NCBI GenBank assembly: GCA_965205225.1
Contig: CBDBFZ010000003.1
Span: 620,001 to 684,000 of the forward strand
Source of the DNA: Litorimonas sp965205225
Lineage (GTDB): Bacteria; Pseudomonadota; Alphaproteobacteria; Caulobacterales; Maricaulaceae
Reading direction: 5' to 3'
Length of the DNA stretch: 64,000 nt
Below, piece by piece: positions 17,126 to 25,616 of the stretch. The first letter of the stretch is position 1. Each line of letters starts with the position of its first letter. Under the pieces are notes generated by a model. It ran no database searches. It had not been told where the DNA came from and saw only the letters and a list, made by a program, of their open reading frames with translations. A program made the position numbers and the translations under genes.

Positions 17126-17549
17126 TATTGTCGCCTTTTTGAAAAGAGGCAAAGACTTCGGCGGCGGTAAAGCGAGCGCGATCTCCTGCGAAGTCGTAAA
17201 AGTCAGATTTTTCGTCTATGAAATATTCGTGGCTGATAGCCATGCCGCCCGTCATGTCGACGCATCTGGATGAGGCCGAATAGAACTCCGTGCCCTTCAG
17301 ATTGTAGAACAGCGATGATCCGCACTCAGAACAAAAGCCGCGCTGGGCCCAGTCCGAGCTGTCATACCATTTCAAGGATGAGGCACCGCCCGTGACCGTC
17401 AGGCCCTCGTGAAATCGCGCGCCCATATAAGGGCCGGCGTTCAGCTGCCGGTAGGTCGCGCAGCGGCAGGCATCAACGCCCTTGATCGGGCCTTTGCCTT
17501 CGAATTTTACGGAACCGCAATGACATTGGCCTATTGTGTTCTCAGTCAT
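17118..17549 (-). CDS. GFA/CENP-V domain protein inside the glt operon
   Basis: This 143-residue protein has the fold of glutathione-dependent formaldehyde-activating (GFA) family members. Zinc-type cysteines are visible in GQCHCGSVKF, DACRCATYRQ and GFCSECGSSLFY. The family's C-x-C-x-x-C-R has become CRCATYR here: the third Cys is Tyr, so one zinc ligand of the second cluster is missing. The start ATG overlaps the gltD stop by four bases (ATGA) and its end overlaps the gltB start. It is thus embedded in the gltD-gltB transcript. Most family members have no proven substrate. Its link to glutamate synthesis is inferred only from position. Confidence 0.88.
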   Translation of the reverse strand: MTENTIGQCHCGSVKFEGKGPIKGVDACRCATYRQLNAGPYMGARFHEGLTVTGGASSLKWYDSSDWAQRGFCSECGSSLFYNLKGTEFYSASSRCVDMTGGMAISHEYFIDEKSDFYDFAGDRARFTAAEVFASFQKGDNND

Positions 17550-18973
17550 TCGGCAGCTTCCTTTATCTCTGCTGCTTCCAGCGCGCGGAGATATTTATGC
17601 ATATGTTCCGCGGCGTCGCAGCCCTCTCGGATCGCCCAGACAACCAGGCTGGCCCCGCGCGAAATGTCGCCAGCCGCGTAAACGCCGGGTAGATTGGTTT
17701 CGAACGTGACAGGATTGACCCGCAAAGTACCCCAGCGCGTGACCGTCAGATCCTTGGACAGATCGCCCATATCTTCAGGCAGGAAGCCGAGGGCTTTAAT
17801 GACCATATTAGCAGGAACATCGAAGTCGGCGTCGGGAATAATTTCAGGCGTCTGGCGACCGGACGGATCTTTCGGGCCAAGGCGCATGCGATCGGCGCGG
17901 ACATTCGCAGCCTGTCCGTCCGCGTCCATCACGGCTTTCGGGCTGGCGAGCCATTCGAAATGCACGCCTTCTTCCTGTGCATTGGCCGTCTCACGGCGAG
18001 AGCCCGGCATGTTGGCGTGATCACGGCGATAGAGGCAAGTCACGGATTTCGCCCCCTGACGCACGGCAGTGCGCACGCAATCCATCGCAGTATCACCGCC
18101 GCCAATCACAACAACGTCTTTGCCGTCTGCGGTCTCGCTTTCGATTATGTCGCCGAGCCCGCGCTTATTGCTGTCGATCAGAAAGTCGAGCGCCGGACGG
18201 ACGCCCTGCGCACCTTCGCCCGGTACGGACAGATCACGCGCCTTGTAGACGCCCGTTGCGACTAGGATCGCCTGATGTTTTTCGCGCAGCTTGTCGAAGC
18301 TGAGATCCGTGCCGACATTGCAGTTCAGCACGAATTTGATCCCGCCCTCTTCGAGCCGTTGCACGCGCCGCGAAACGATCTCTTTTTCCAGCTTGAAGTT
18401 CGGAATGCCGTAAATCAACAGACCGCCCGCGCGATCATGCCGATCATAGATCGTGACTCGCCAGCCTTCGGTCCGAAGCTGTTCCGCTGCCGCCAGCCCT
18501 GCAGGGCCAGCTCCGATAATACCGACAGACGCCGCGCGTTCCCGCCGCGGCTTGATCGGTTCAATCCAGCCTTCCACCCAGGCCGTGTCCGTCAGATGTT
18601 TCTCCACCGCGCCGATTGTGACTGTGCCGTGGCCGCTTTGTTCGATGACGCAGGAGCCTTCACAAAGACGATCCTGCGGACAGATACGGCCACAGATTTC
18701 CGGCATATTATTGGTTGCGTCCGAAATCTCCCACGCTTCCTTGATGCGGCCTTCCGCTGTGAGGCGGAGCCAGTCGGGAATATTGTTCTGCAGCGGGCAG
18801 TGATACTGACAGAACGGCACGCCGCATTGCGAACAGCGCGAGGCTTGTTCTTTGGCTTTCGCGTCAATGAACGCGCCATAGATTTCGAGAAAATCGTCAC
18901 GGCGATCTTGCGCAGCGCGCTTCTCGGGCATATCGCGCTCAGTCGAGACGAATTGCAGCATGCGTTCAGCCAT
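17546..18973 (-). CDS. gltD: glutamate synthase (NADPH) small subunit
   Basis: The 475-residue FAD protein passes electrons from NADPH to GltB. Iron-sulfur cysteines lie in CSQCGVPFCQYHCP and CGRICPQDRLCEGSC. The FAD Rossmann motif is GIIGAGPAGLAAA (about residue 150) and the NADPH motif VVVIGGGDTAMDCV (about 290). The final PGVYAAGDISRGASLVVWAI is the usual second FAD contact. It is first in the operon gltD / GFA-like / gltB, reading from 18973 toward 12611, the reverse of the enterobacterial gltBD order. A terminator of fabI lies just upstream at 19125. Confidence 0.96.
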   Translation of the reverse strand: MAERMLQFVSTERDMPEKRAAQDRRDDFLEIYGAFIDAKAKEQASRCSQCGVPFCQYHCPLQNNIPDWLRLTAEGRIKEAWEISDATNNMPEICGRICPQDRLCEGSCVIEQSGHGTVTIGAVEKHLTDTAWVEGWIEPIKPRRERAASVGIIGAGPAGLAAAEQLRTEGWRVTIYDRHDRAGGLLIYGIPNFKLEKEIVSRRVQRLEEGGIKFVLNCNVGTDLSFDKLREKHQAILVATGVYKARDLSVPGEGAQGVRPALDFLIDSNKRGLGDIIESETADGKDVVVIGGGDTAMDCVRTAVRQGAKSVTCLYRRDHANMPGSRRETANAQEEGVHFEWLASPKAVMDADGQAANVRADRMRLGPKDPSGRQTPEIIPDADFDVPANMVIKALGFLPEDMGDLSKDLTVTRWGTLRVNPVTFETNLPGVYAAGDISRGASLVVWAIREGCDAAEHMHKYLRALEAAEIKEAAE

Positions 18974-19124
18974 GATGGCGGATCCTCGAAAGTTGACGAA
19001 GGTCGGGCGAGTTGCGCCTGACGAGCCGCTCTGTAGCGGAACCGGAATGAGAACACCATGAGGTGCGACAATTTGTCAATATCGAGATAAAATCGTAAAA
19101 ATTACCCCAGTGATTTCAGGAACT

Positions 19125-19154
19125 AAAAAACGCCCTCCCAATCCGGAAGAGCGC
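19125..19154 (-). terminator. Rho-independent terminator of fabI
   Basis: On the minus strand GCGCTCTTCC (19154-19145) pairs with GGGAGGGCG (19139-19131), including G-U pairs, and is followed by six T residues (19130-19125). It sits about 50 bases after the fabI stop. Confidence 0.85.
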
Positions 19155-19203
19155 TTTCTAAGCATACGTGTTGTCCCTGGCAGTCAATGCCAAGACAGGC
19201 GCT

Positions 19204-20034
19204 TTATTCCTCCAGCGAGGCTCTGAGTGGCGCTTCCTGCGGCATCCCGATCATGTGGAATCCGCCGTCAACATGATGAGTTTCACCCGTGCAAGACAGA
19301 CCCAGATCGGAAAGCAGATAGAGCGCAGCACCTGCGACCCCCTTCCTATCCGTTTGATCCTGCATGGCCGACGCGGCCTTGTTGAAGCGGAACATGTGCC
19401 GGCCAGAGCCAATACCCGCCGCCGCCAGTGTCTTGATCGGGCCAGCGCTGATCGCATTGACACGAATGCCACACGGGCCCAGATCCGCGGCGATATAGCG
19501 TGTGGAGGCTTCCAGCGCCGCTTTGGCCACGCCCATGACGTTGTAATTTGGCACAACCCGCTCCGACCCCAGATAGGTCAGCGTGACCATAGCCCCGTCA
19601 TCATTCATGATGCGCGATGCGCGGCGCGCAGCATCGACGAAAGAGTAGGCCGAAATATCGAGGGCAGATTTGAACCCTTCGCGCGTCGTCTGCTCCACGA
19701 ACGACCCATCTAGCTGATCCTTGTCAGCAAAGGCTATCGCGTGGACGAGGAAGTCGATCTTGCCCCATTTGGACCTCAGCGCTGCAAAGGTCGTTTCCAT
19801 CTGATCATCATTCGTGACATCGCAATCAAGCAGGAACTCCGACCCGACTGAGGCCACGAGCGGTTTGATCCGCCGTTCCAGCTTCTCACCCTGAAAGGTA
19901 AAGGCCAGCTCTGCGCCCTGAGCCGCCAATTGCTGCGCAATGGCCCAGGCAATCGAATTCTTGTTCGCGACGCCCATGATCAGGCCGCGTTTCCCGGCCA
20001 TCAATGTGCCGGTTGGGAAAGTTTCGTCAGACAT
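19204..20034 (-). CDS. fabI: enoyl-[acyl-carrier-protein] reductase (NADH)
   Basis: The 276-residue enzyme catalyses the last reduction of fatty-acid elongation. The nucleotide-binding GLIMGVANKNSIAWAIA is followed by the FabI catalytic set: Tyr154 in TYLGSERV, Tyr164 and Lys171 in YNVMGVAK. AGPIKTLAAAGI comes later. An ideal ribosome-binding site, AAGGAGA, precedes the ATG at 20034. It is monocistronic, with its own terminator at 19125. The family is the target of triclosan-type inhibitors; nothing in this copy suggests loss of function. Confidence 0.97.
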   Translation of the reverse strand: MSDETFPTGTLMAGKRGLIMGVANKNSIAWAIAQQLAAQGAELAFTFQGEKLERRIKPLVASVGSEFLLDCDVTNDDQMETTFAALRSKWGKIDFLVHAIAFADKDQLDGSFVEQTTREGFKSALDISAYSFVDAARRASRIMNDDGAMVTLTYLGSERVVPNYNVMGVAKAALEASTRYIAADLGPCGIRVNAISAGPIKTLAAAGIGSGRHMFRFNKAASAMQDQTDRKGVAGAALYLLSDLGLSCTGETHHVDGGFHMIGMPQEAPLRASLEE

Positions 20035-20278
20035 GACGTCTCCTTTGGCTTATTTTCTAAGACAGTGATAGGATGGCTGTTTCACTGTCGGCAATGGCAA
20101 AAGTCCATAGCCTGATCCTGCTACCGACTCCATGATCTATTCTGCCGCTGATTGAGCGTTTAATATTCCACCTGAGAGCGGAGCGAGATTGTGCAGGCCA
20201 ACCTCCGTTGTCGTTGTCTAGGCCCTAAATTAATAGCTTAAGTCACTGTTCAAATTGTCTGAAGTCAGCGCCTATGTC

Positions 20279-21026
20279 TCAGATTTGGGTCTGGGCTAAG
20301 AGAAACTTTTTGCTCATCTTCATTTCATGGAGTGAAGAATGAGAAAGATCAGACAAACATCCGACGAGCGCATCGTCAAAGATATCAATGACGAAGGCCA
20401 CGTAAACAAAGCCGGACCACGTCGAGACATAGGTGAAGTCTGACCCACAAAGCTGGTTCGGGGCCGTTGCTTTAAACTGCCGATTGACCAAATCAAGGGG
20501 GCAGATGTCGGCCTTACTGCTGACTGTCGTGCGCGTTGTGACTTGCCACAAATAACGCCGCGTAGCCCCATATCTCGCATCAACCAGGCAACGGTGCAGC
20601 GAGCCACACCATAGCCTTCGCACTGCATCTGGTACCAGACTTTACGCACACCATAAACGCTGCGGTTCTGTTTGAAGACCTGCTTGATAACAGGTCGAAG
20701 CGTGTTGTCCCGGCGTACGCAGGGCGCGCGCAACCAGACGGCCGATCCGTCCAAAGCCGTTAATGGCGATTTTGAGAGTCATGTCAGAAGGAGGGTTCCT
20801 GAATTGTCACGCGACGGACAGTCTCCGATCGAATGGTGATGGGCCGGAAGATTGTCCTTGGAATTGGGTGAGGCGATACTCGGGTCATCGAGTAAGGGCA
20901 ATAAAATACGGTCAAAATATCCTTGGCGACCTTACGCGCATAATATGTCGACGGGGCAATCGGTAGAACTTTGCAGATTGGCTCGACCCCGTACTGATCT
21001 CGGCGGTCGTCGATGAAGGCGGTCAT
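20279..21026 (-). pseudogene. IS3-family OrfB relic
   Basis: Minus-strand fragments in several frames belong to one IS3-type OrfB. They start with MTAFIDDRRDQYGVEPICKV and LPIAPSTYYARK (21026-20900). Next come FKQNRSVYGVRKVWYQMQ, YGVARCTVAWLMRDMGLRG (20680-20570), and in a third frame DFTYVSTWSGFVYVAFVIDIF (20450-20380). The DDE core after the first Asp is lost. Frameshifts near 20870 and 20520 and the missing 3' half make it dead. Stretches between the fragments show nothing else. Confidence 0.75.
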
Positions 21027-21092
21027 CTCTTGAATGGGCGATCGAGCTCCGCCTGAGGCATTGTCAGTGGAATTGAATGTGCAGGGATTCCC

Positions 21093-21884
21093 ATTTTATG
21101 GGATTTGCGATGCGTGATTTGTTTGGCTTACAAAGGAGCAACTTACTCTGATAGACCCGTTTTTCCTCTGGCACGCAGGGTTCCGCGTGTCGATGACCGG
21201 CGCGTAGTGTCCGGGATCTTTATCCTTGAAAATGGCTTGCCTTGGCGGGATGCACGCTTGTGAATATGGCCCTCACAAGACCCTGTATAACAGGTTCAAA
21301 CGCTGGAGCAGGATGGGTGTTTATGATACTATATTCAGTCACTTGGCCGTATCAGGCGCACCACCCGATACATTGATGATTGACGCCAGGCATCTCAAAG
21401 CCTACCGGACAGTTGTAAATCTGCTTAAAAAAGGGATGTTCCCCGCCATATCGGGTGTACCAAAGGCGGGTTGAACTCCAAACTCCATGCCATTGTTGAC
21501 GAACACAGACGTCCGCTCATTATGTGTCTGACGGCAGGACAGATCAGTGACCACATTGGGGCCAGGATAGTTTATCCAACTCTGCCAGAAGCAGCCCGAG
21601 TACTGATAGGTGACAAGGGCTATGACAGTGATGACTATCGCAAGGCTCTCTCTGCCAAAGGCATAACGCCTTGTATTCCGCCTCTTCAGGGTAGTAAATC
21701 TCCGGCGATCTATTGCAAAACCGTGTATAGCAATGCCATAAGGTCGAAAACATGTTCGCAAGGCTCAAAGATTAGCAGAGGGTCGCAACAGGATAGGATC
21801 GTTGTGCTCACACCTTCTTCTCGGCCATACTCGTCGCAGCTATCAAAATCTGGCTCAAATGATTAATTCTTCACTACAACCTAG
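21093..21884 (+). pseudogene. IS5-family transposase relic, chimeric 3' end
   Basis: A start region, ATGCGTGATTTG at 21112, is like the one at 52994. It is followed in shifting frames by CEYGPHKTLYNRFKRW, PDTLMIDARHLKAYRTV (first Asp), VLIGDKGYDSDDYRKAL and KGITPCIPP. Stops and frameshifts (near 21145, 21250, 21470, 21730) break it. The last ~45 bases (21840-21884, ending TTCTTCACTACAACCTAG) are identical to the 3' end of the IS427-type element at 11146-11195. Its end therefore seems to have been replaced by recombination between two related elements. Confidence 0.75.
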
Positions 21885-21885
21885 T

Positions 21886-22131
21886 CTGAAACATATCCGC
21901 ACACGGCCCTATACGCCCAGGACCAATGGCAAGGCTGAGCGCTTCATCCAAACCGCCTTGCGCGAATGGGCCTGTGCCCGCAGCTACGCCACATCGCACG
22001 AGCGTGCTCAAGCCTTGCTAGGATGGAGCCACATGTATAACTGGCATCGACTGCACAGTGGAATAAGGGATAAAACACCTATCAGCAGACTGAAACTGGA
22101 TCAGAACAACCTATTGAGGTACCACATCTAG
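21886..22131 (+). pseudogene. IS481-family transposase relic, C-terminus
   Basis: An 81-codon open stretch encodes IRTRPYTPRTNGKAERFIQT, then ALREWACARSYATSHERA and YNWHRLHSGIRDKTPISRL, closing with TAG at 22131. This is the C-terminal end of an IS481-type integrase core, with the catalytic Glu region NGKAERF. The upstream half is missing: the fragment is joined directly to the CTAG end of the IS5-type relic. It ends seven bases before the stop codon of the beta-barrel gene on the other strand. Confidence 0.8.
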
Positions 22132-22138
22132 AACACTT

Positions 22139-25100
22139 TCAGAACTTGGCGACAAAGTTCATAAAAAAACCTTCGTCATCGAACGTCAGATCTGTCAGAT
22201 CGTCTGAGAAGCGACCGCTATTGTACCCGACCCCAAGCTTCACGTTATTGTTAATATGGCGGTACGCTGCACCAAGCAGACCAGACTCGGAAAGGCTGGC
22301 ATCGCCGCCGTGCAAATGGCGTGCCTCGAACAGCAGGTCCCATTTATGCGTGAGGTGGTAGCGCGCGTTGACGACGCCAAGGTAGGCATTATTGCCCGTC
22401 AGCGGGATCGTTTCATCCGGGCTCGACTGACCCCAACGGCTCCCAATCTTGGCCCCGACCGTCCAGTGCGGATCCAGGTCATATGCCAGATCAAGTGACA
22501 TCACATGGCTGACCTGTCGTGGGCCACGTTCAGTTAAGATGTCGATCTGCTGCCCCACAGTGTCCTTGAGATAGCGATATTTAAGCAACAAATTCAATCG
22601 GTCATTGAGAGTGGGGCGGTAGGCGTATCCCGCTTGCGCGTCATAGTATTCACCGGAGGTCAAAGAAGTGCCATCAGTATCGGTGTCGGCGTAGTCGAGC
22701 GAGAACACAAGACGCTGATCGCCGTTGATGATATACCGCCCGCTTCCTACGAAAAAAAACGCATCCGAATCCTGGTTGGCACCCTGCGTTTCGCCCCGGT
22801 CGCGGCGTAGTTCCACCCGTCCGCTCAGGCTGAGTCCTGTTCCATTTTCATAGCGAGTGCCGAAGGACAGCGCCTTGCGGTCCAGGGTTCCGTTAGACCC
22901 ATCTACGGTGCCGTATTCGAAGTTACCGGTGAGGGTCAGTTGCTCAGTGGCGAGGTATTCCACACCGTAGGTGCTGGTCAGAGCTTTGTGTTCGCCAAAG
23001 AGATCATAGGTGTTTTCTGCAACGACATTGATGTCCTCGCCTATGCGCTGGCGTCCACCGGCAACATATTGCCCACGGTCCCTACCGACTAGGGTCGTGC
23101 CCGAGAATTCGCGTCCGGGCTCAAGGGTGTAGCCCAGATAGACAGAGTTTTCATCAGACGATGTGTAGGTCAGAAGCGCCGCCGCGCCGGCTCCAAGCGA
23201 GCCGTCTGATACTTCCCCATCAAAGGCCCAGTTTTCTACAAAGCGGTAGCGGATACCGGCCCCCACGCGGTCGTTCTTTTTCGTCATGCCAGAGCGCGAG
23301 AGCGTGTGCTGGCCAAAGATGTTCCACGCGAAGACATCGCTGTTGGTGATAGTCGTGCGCATGGCGACATCGGTGCGACTGCCGTTCCGGTTCGCGGCGC
23401 GCGTTGTTATGGTGCCCGGCGTGTTACGGTCCACATGTTCCATGCCGAGGTCCAGCGTTAGCCGGTCTGACGCAGCATAGCTCAACTCAACGCCGCCCTC
23501 GTGGTCGGTCTTGCCATCGGCGTCTTCAAAGCTATCATAATAAAGCCGGTAACTCTGCCGCCCGGAAGGTTGGATGTCGATCGATAAGCCCCACAAATCC
23601 TCATCGACCATGGTTTCGTAGTCGAGCGTCGAAAAGCCTGCATCGCGCGTCTCGAAGTAGGTTGCGATTGTACCAGGAATTGCTTTGCCTAGATCGGCAA
23701 GGTCAAGCTGCACCCGTGCCGCGACTGCGTCTCCAGTGCCATCCTGCAGGCCTGCTGTTTCGCGGGTTTCTATGATCAGGCCACCATCGACTGAGAAACT
23801 TGAGCCAAAGCCCGGCCCTTCGGTTTGGGCGTATTCGAGCGCGATGAAACTGCGTTCGCTCAGCTCCCACAACAGGTCAACGGCCTGTGCGGTCTGATCG
23901 GCGATGTTTGTCTGTTCGATCATGCCGGTGTAGCCGAGCCGGATATTGTCGTTCACCCAGGCTTTGCCGCGGCCACCATATGTGTATCCGTCGATTTCAC
24001 CTGCAGGTGGCGTGAAGGCATAGTTTGCCACTAAAATGACATCAAATTCACCTCCCGGTTCACTCACGACGGTGTCTGCTGCCGCAGCTCTGCCGTTCAG
24101 TGGTGTGGTCAGTATGATCGTGCCCTGAATATAATTGATGCTGTAATCCCTGCCGGGGGCCAGTTGCCGTGTCTCAACGACACGACCAGTGTATCGGTCG
24201 CGGACCTGGACCGACAGCCGCTCGCTGTTCGCGGCGATGTTCTGCCGTTGCAGGAAGTAAACAGAACCGCCGCTGCCCAGAAACGTGTCGCGCCCCGGCA
24301 AACGGTAGGGGTTTGCCGCATAACCCTCAAACCCCACGCTGGACTGGCCGCGCGACGTAGTTTCAGGGTGTCGATAGACGCCTTGCAGACCGTAGAGCGT
24401 GCGTTCATCGCGCAGGTAGTATCCGCCGCTGATATTGGATTGATAGTTGCCCCACATGATGTGGTTGCCGTTGTTGCGTTCGGCGCGCAGGAAGACCTTT
24501 CCGTCCGTCATGGCATCCTCCTCGAAGGTGCTGTCGTCGCCATAAACCGGATAGGCATTCTCGCGCTGCAGGCGCTGCAGCACGTCGGCAGGGTCCTTTT
24601 CATCCAAATCGCGGAACAGGTTGGACAGATCATCCTCACCGGTATCAACAGAGCCGGTCAGGATCCACCCGTTCTGGGTTTTGCCCTTGGCGTAGCCTGC
24701 CAAACGGCCATAGCTGAACGTCCGGTCGAAGTCCGCGCCCGCGGCGTCCACGCCACCTTCCAGCCGGACGCCAGACGTTAGATCGGCAATAGCGGTATAA
24801 AACCATTCCGCGCGTGGAATGGTGATTTTGCGCTCGATATAGGTGTTCTCGCCTGCGCCGGTGACTTGCACGGTTACGGCCTGATCGCCGGCGGGCAGGA
24901 TGCGCTGAATGACAAAGTTGCCGCCTGGACCTGGGCGGACTGTTTCGCCAAGTGTATTGACAACGGCCCCCTGGCGCACGTCTGTGCCGCTGACGATGAC
25001 CGTGCCGCCATAGACCGGAATCCGCCGACGGCCGACGCGGTCTTCACCCAATTCGGGCGGGGGAGCGTCAAGATCGGTCTGTTCATAATTGCCTTCCGCT

Positions 25101-25606
25101 GGGCTCAAAGGCAGCGGCACGGTCTCATCAAAGCGGCCCTGAGCGTCATAGACCCGGTAGGTCATGATCAGGTTGTTACCTTCCGGCATCACGAAAGATG
25201 CATCGCCGTTCGCTGCAATGGGCGTTCTGATCACCACGCGGGGCCCCCCGCGTGCGCCCTTATCCGTCACAAGAATTTCGCCGCGTGTCACGTAGGCCGG
25301 ATAGTTCATCTGGCTGCGCATATCGACCCTGTCACCCGGAGTCGGAGGGCTGGCATTGGTGATAATCGCGGTCAGCCGCGGTTTGACCTCAATGCCGTCG
25401 AACTGCACCTGGAACCGGGCATCGGCCAGTGCGATATCCGCGCCCGCCTGCGTATTCGCCAACCGTGAATCGCCCACCACCCTCTGGCCGTCAATCGCGA
25501 CACTGAAGCCCTCCTGCGCCTGAGACGTTTGAGCCGACAACATAAATGCCAAAGCTGATAAACCTGTCAGCTTCAGACAGCGGGGGGAGTATGTTCTAGG
25601 GATCAT
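22139..25606 (-). CDS. large outer-membrane beta-barrel-like protein
   Basis: From ATG 25606 (MIPRTYSPRCLKL) the 1,155-residue product has a signal peptide ending around AQTSQAQ. A periplasmic, beta-rich region follows (about 25-330), including YPAYVTRGEILV, YRVYDAQGRFDETVPLPL and VYGGTVIVSGTDV. The second half (from about 400) has the alternating aromatic/polar strands of a barrel and ends in FMNFVAKF, with the terminal Phe used for outer-membrane insertion. The GRFDET-type domain recalls OmpA-associated proteins next to DUF11-rich proteins, but no OmpA peptidoglycan domain is seen. The start lies 10 bases after the stop of the giant repeat gene, with AGGGGAA as ribosome-binding site. The two form an operon and probably act together at the cell surface. 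Confidence 0.8.
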   Translation of the reverse strand: MIPRTYSPRCLKLTGLSALAFMLSAQTSQAQEGFSVAIDGQRVVGDSRLANTQAGADIALADARFQVQFDGIEVKPRLTAIITNASPPTPGDRVDMRSQMNYPAYVTRGEILVTDKGARGGPRVVIRTPIAANGDASFVMPEGNNLIMTYRVYDAQGRFDETVPLPLSPAEGNYEQTDLDAPPPELGEDRVGRRRIPVYGGTVIVSGTDVRQGAVVNTLGETVRPGPGGNFVIQRILPAGDQAVTVQVTGAGENTYIERKITIPRAEWFYTAIADLTSGVRLEGGVDAAGADFDRTFSYGRLAGYAKGKTQNGWILTGSVDTGEDDLSNLFRDLDEKDPADVLQRLQRENAYPVYGDDSTFEEDAMTDGKVFLRAERNNGNHIMWGNYQSNISGGYYLRDERTLYGLQGVYRHPETTSRGQSSVGFEGYAANPYRLPGRDTFLGSGGSVYFLQRQNIAANSERLSVQVRDRYTGRVVETRQLAPGRDYSINYIQGTIILTTPLNGRAAAADTVVSEPGGEFDVILVANYAFTPPAGEIDGYTYGGRGKAWVNDNIRLGYTGMIEQTNIADQTAQAVDLLWELSERSFIALEYAQTEGPGFGSSFSVDGGLIIETRETAGLQDGTGDAVAARVQLDLADLGKAIPGTIATYFETRDAGFSTLDYETMVDEDLWGLSIDIQPSGRQSYRLYYDSFEDADGKTDHEGGVELSYAASDRLTLDLGMEHVDRNTPGTITTRAANRNGSRTDVAMRTTITNSDVFAWNIFGQHTLSRSGMTKKNDRVGAGIRYRFVENWAFDGEVSDGSLGAGAAALLTYTSSDENSVYLGYTLEPGREFSGTTLVGRDRGQYVAGGRQRIGEDINVVAENTYDLFGEHKALTSTYGVEYLATEQLTLTGNFEYGTVDGSNGTLDRKALSFGTRYENGTGLSLSGRVELRRDRGETQGANQDSDAFFFVGSGRYIINGDQRLVFSLDYADTDTDGTSLTSGEYYDAQAGYAYRPTLNDRLNLLLKYRYLKDTVGQQIDILTERGPRQVSHVMSLDLAYDLDPHWTVGAKIGSRWGQSSPDETIPLTGNNAYLGVVNARYHLTHKWDLLFEARHLHGGDASLSESGLLGAAYRHINNNVKLGVGYNSGRFSDDLTDLTFDDEGFFMNFVAKF

Positions 25607-25616
25607 TACTGTTCCC

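Noticed and set aside
16298..17170. Plus-strand ORF of 290 codons opposite the start of gltB
   Set aside because: The minus strand encodes well-conserved glutamate synthase here; the plus reading is a shadow.
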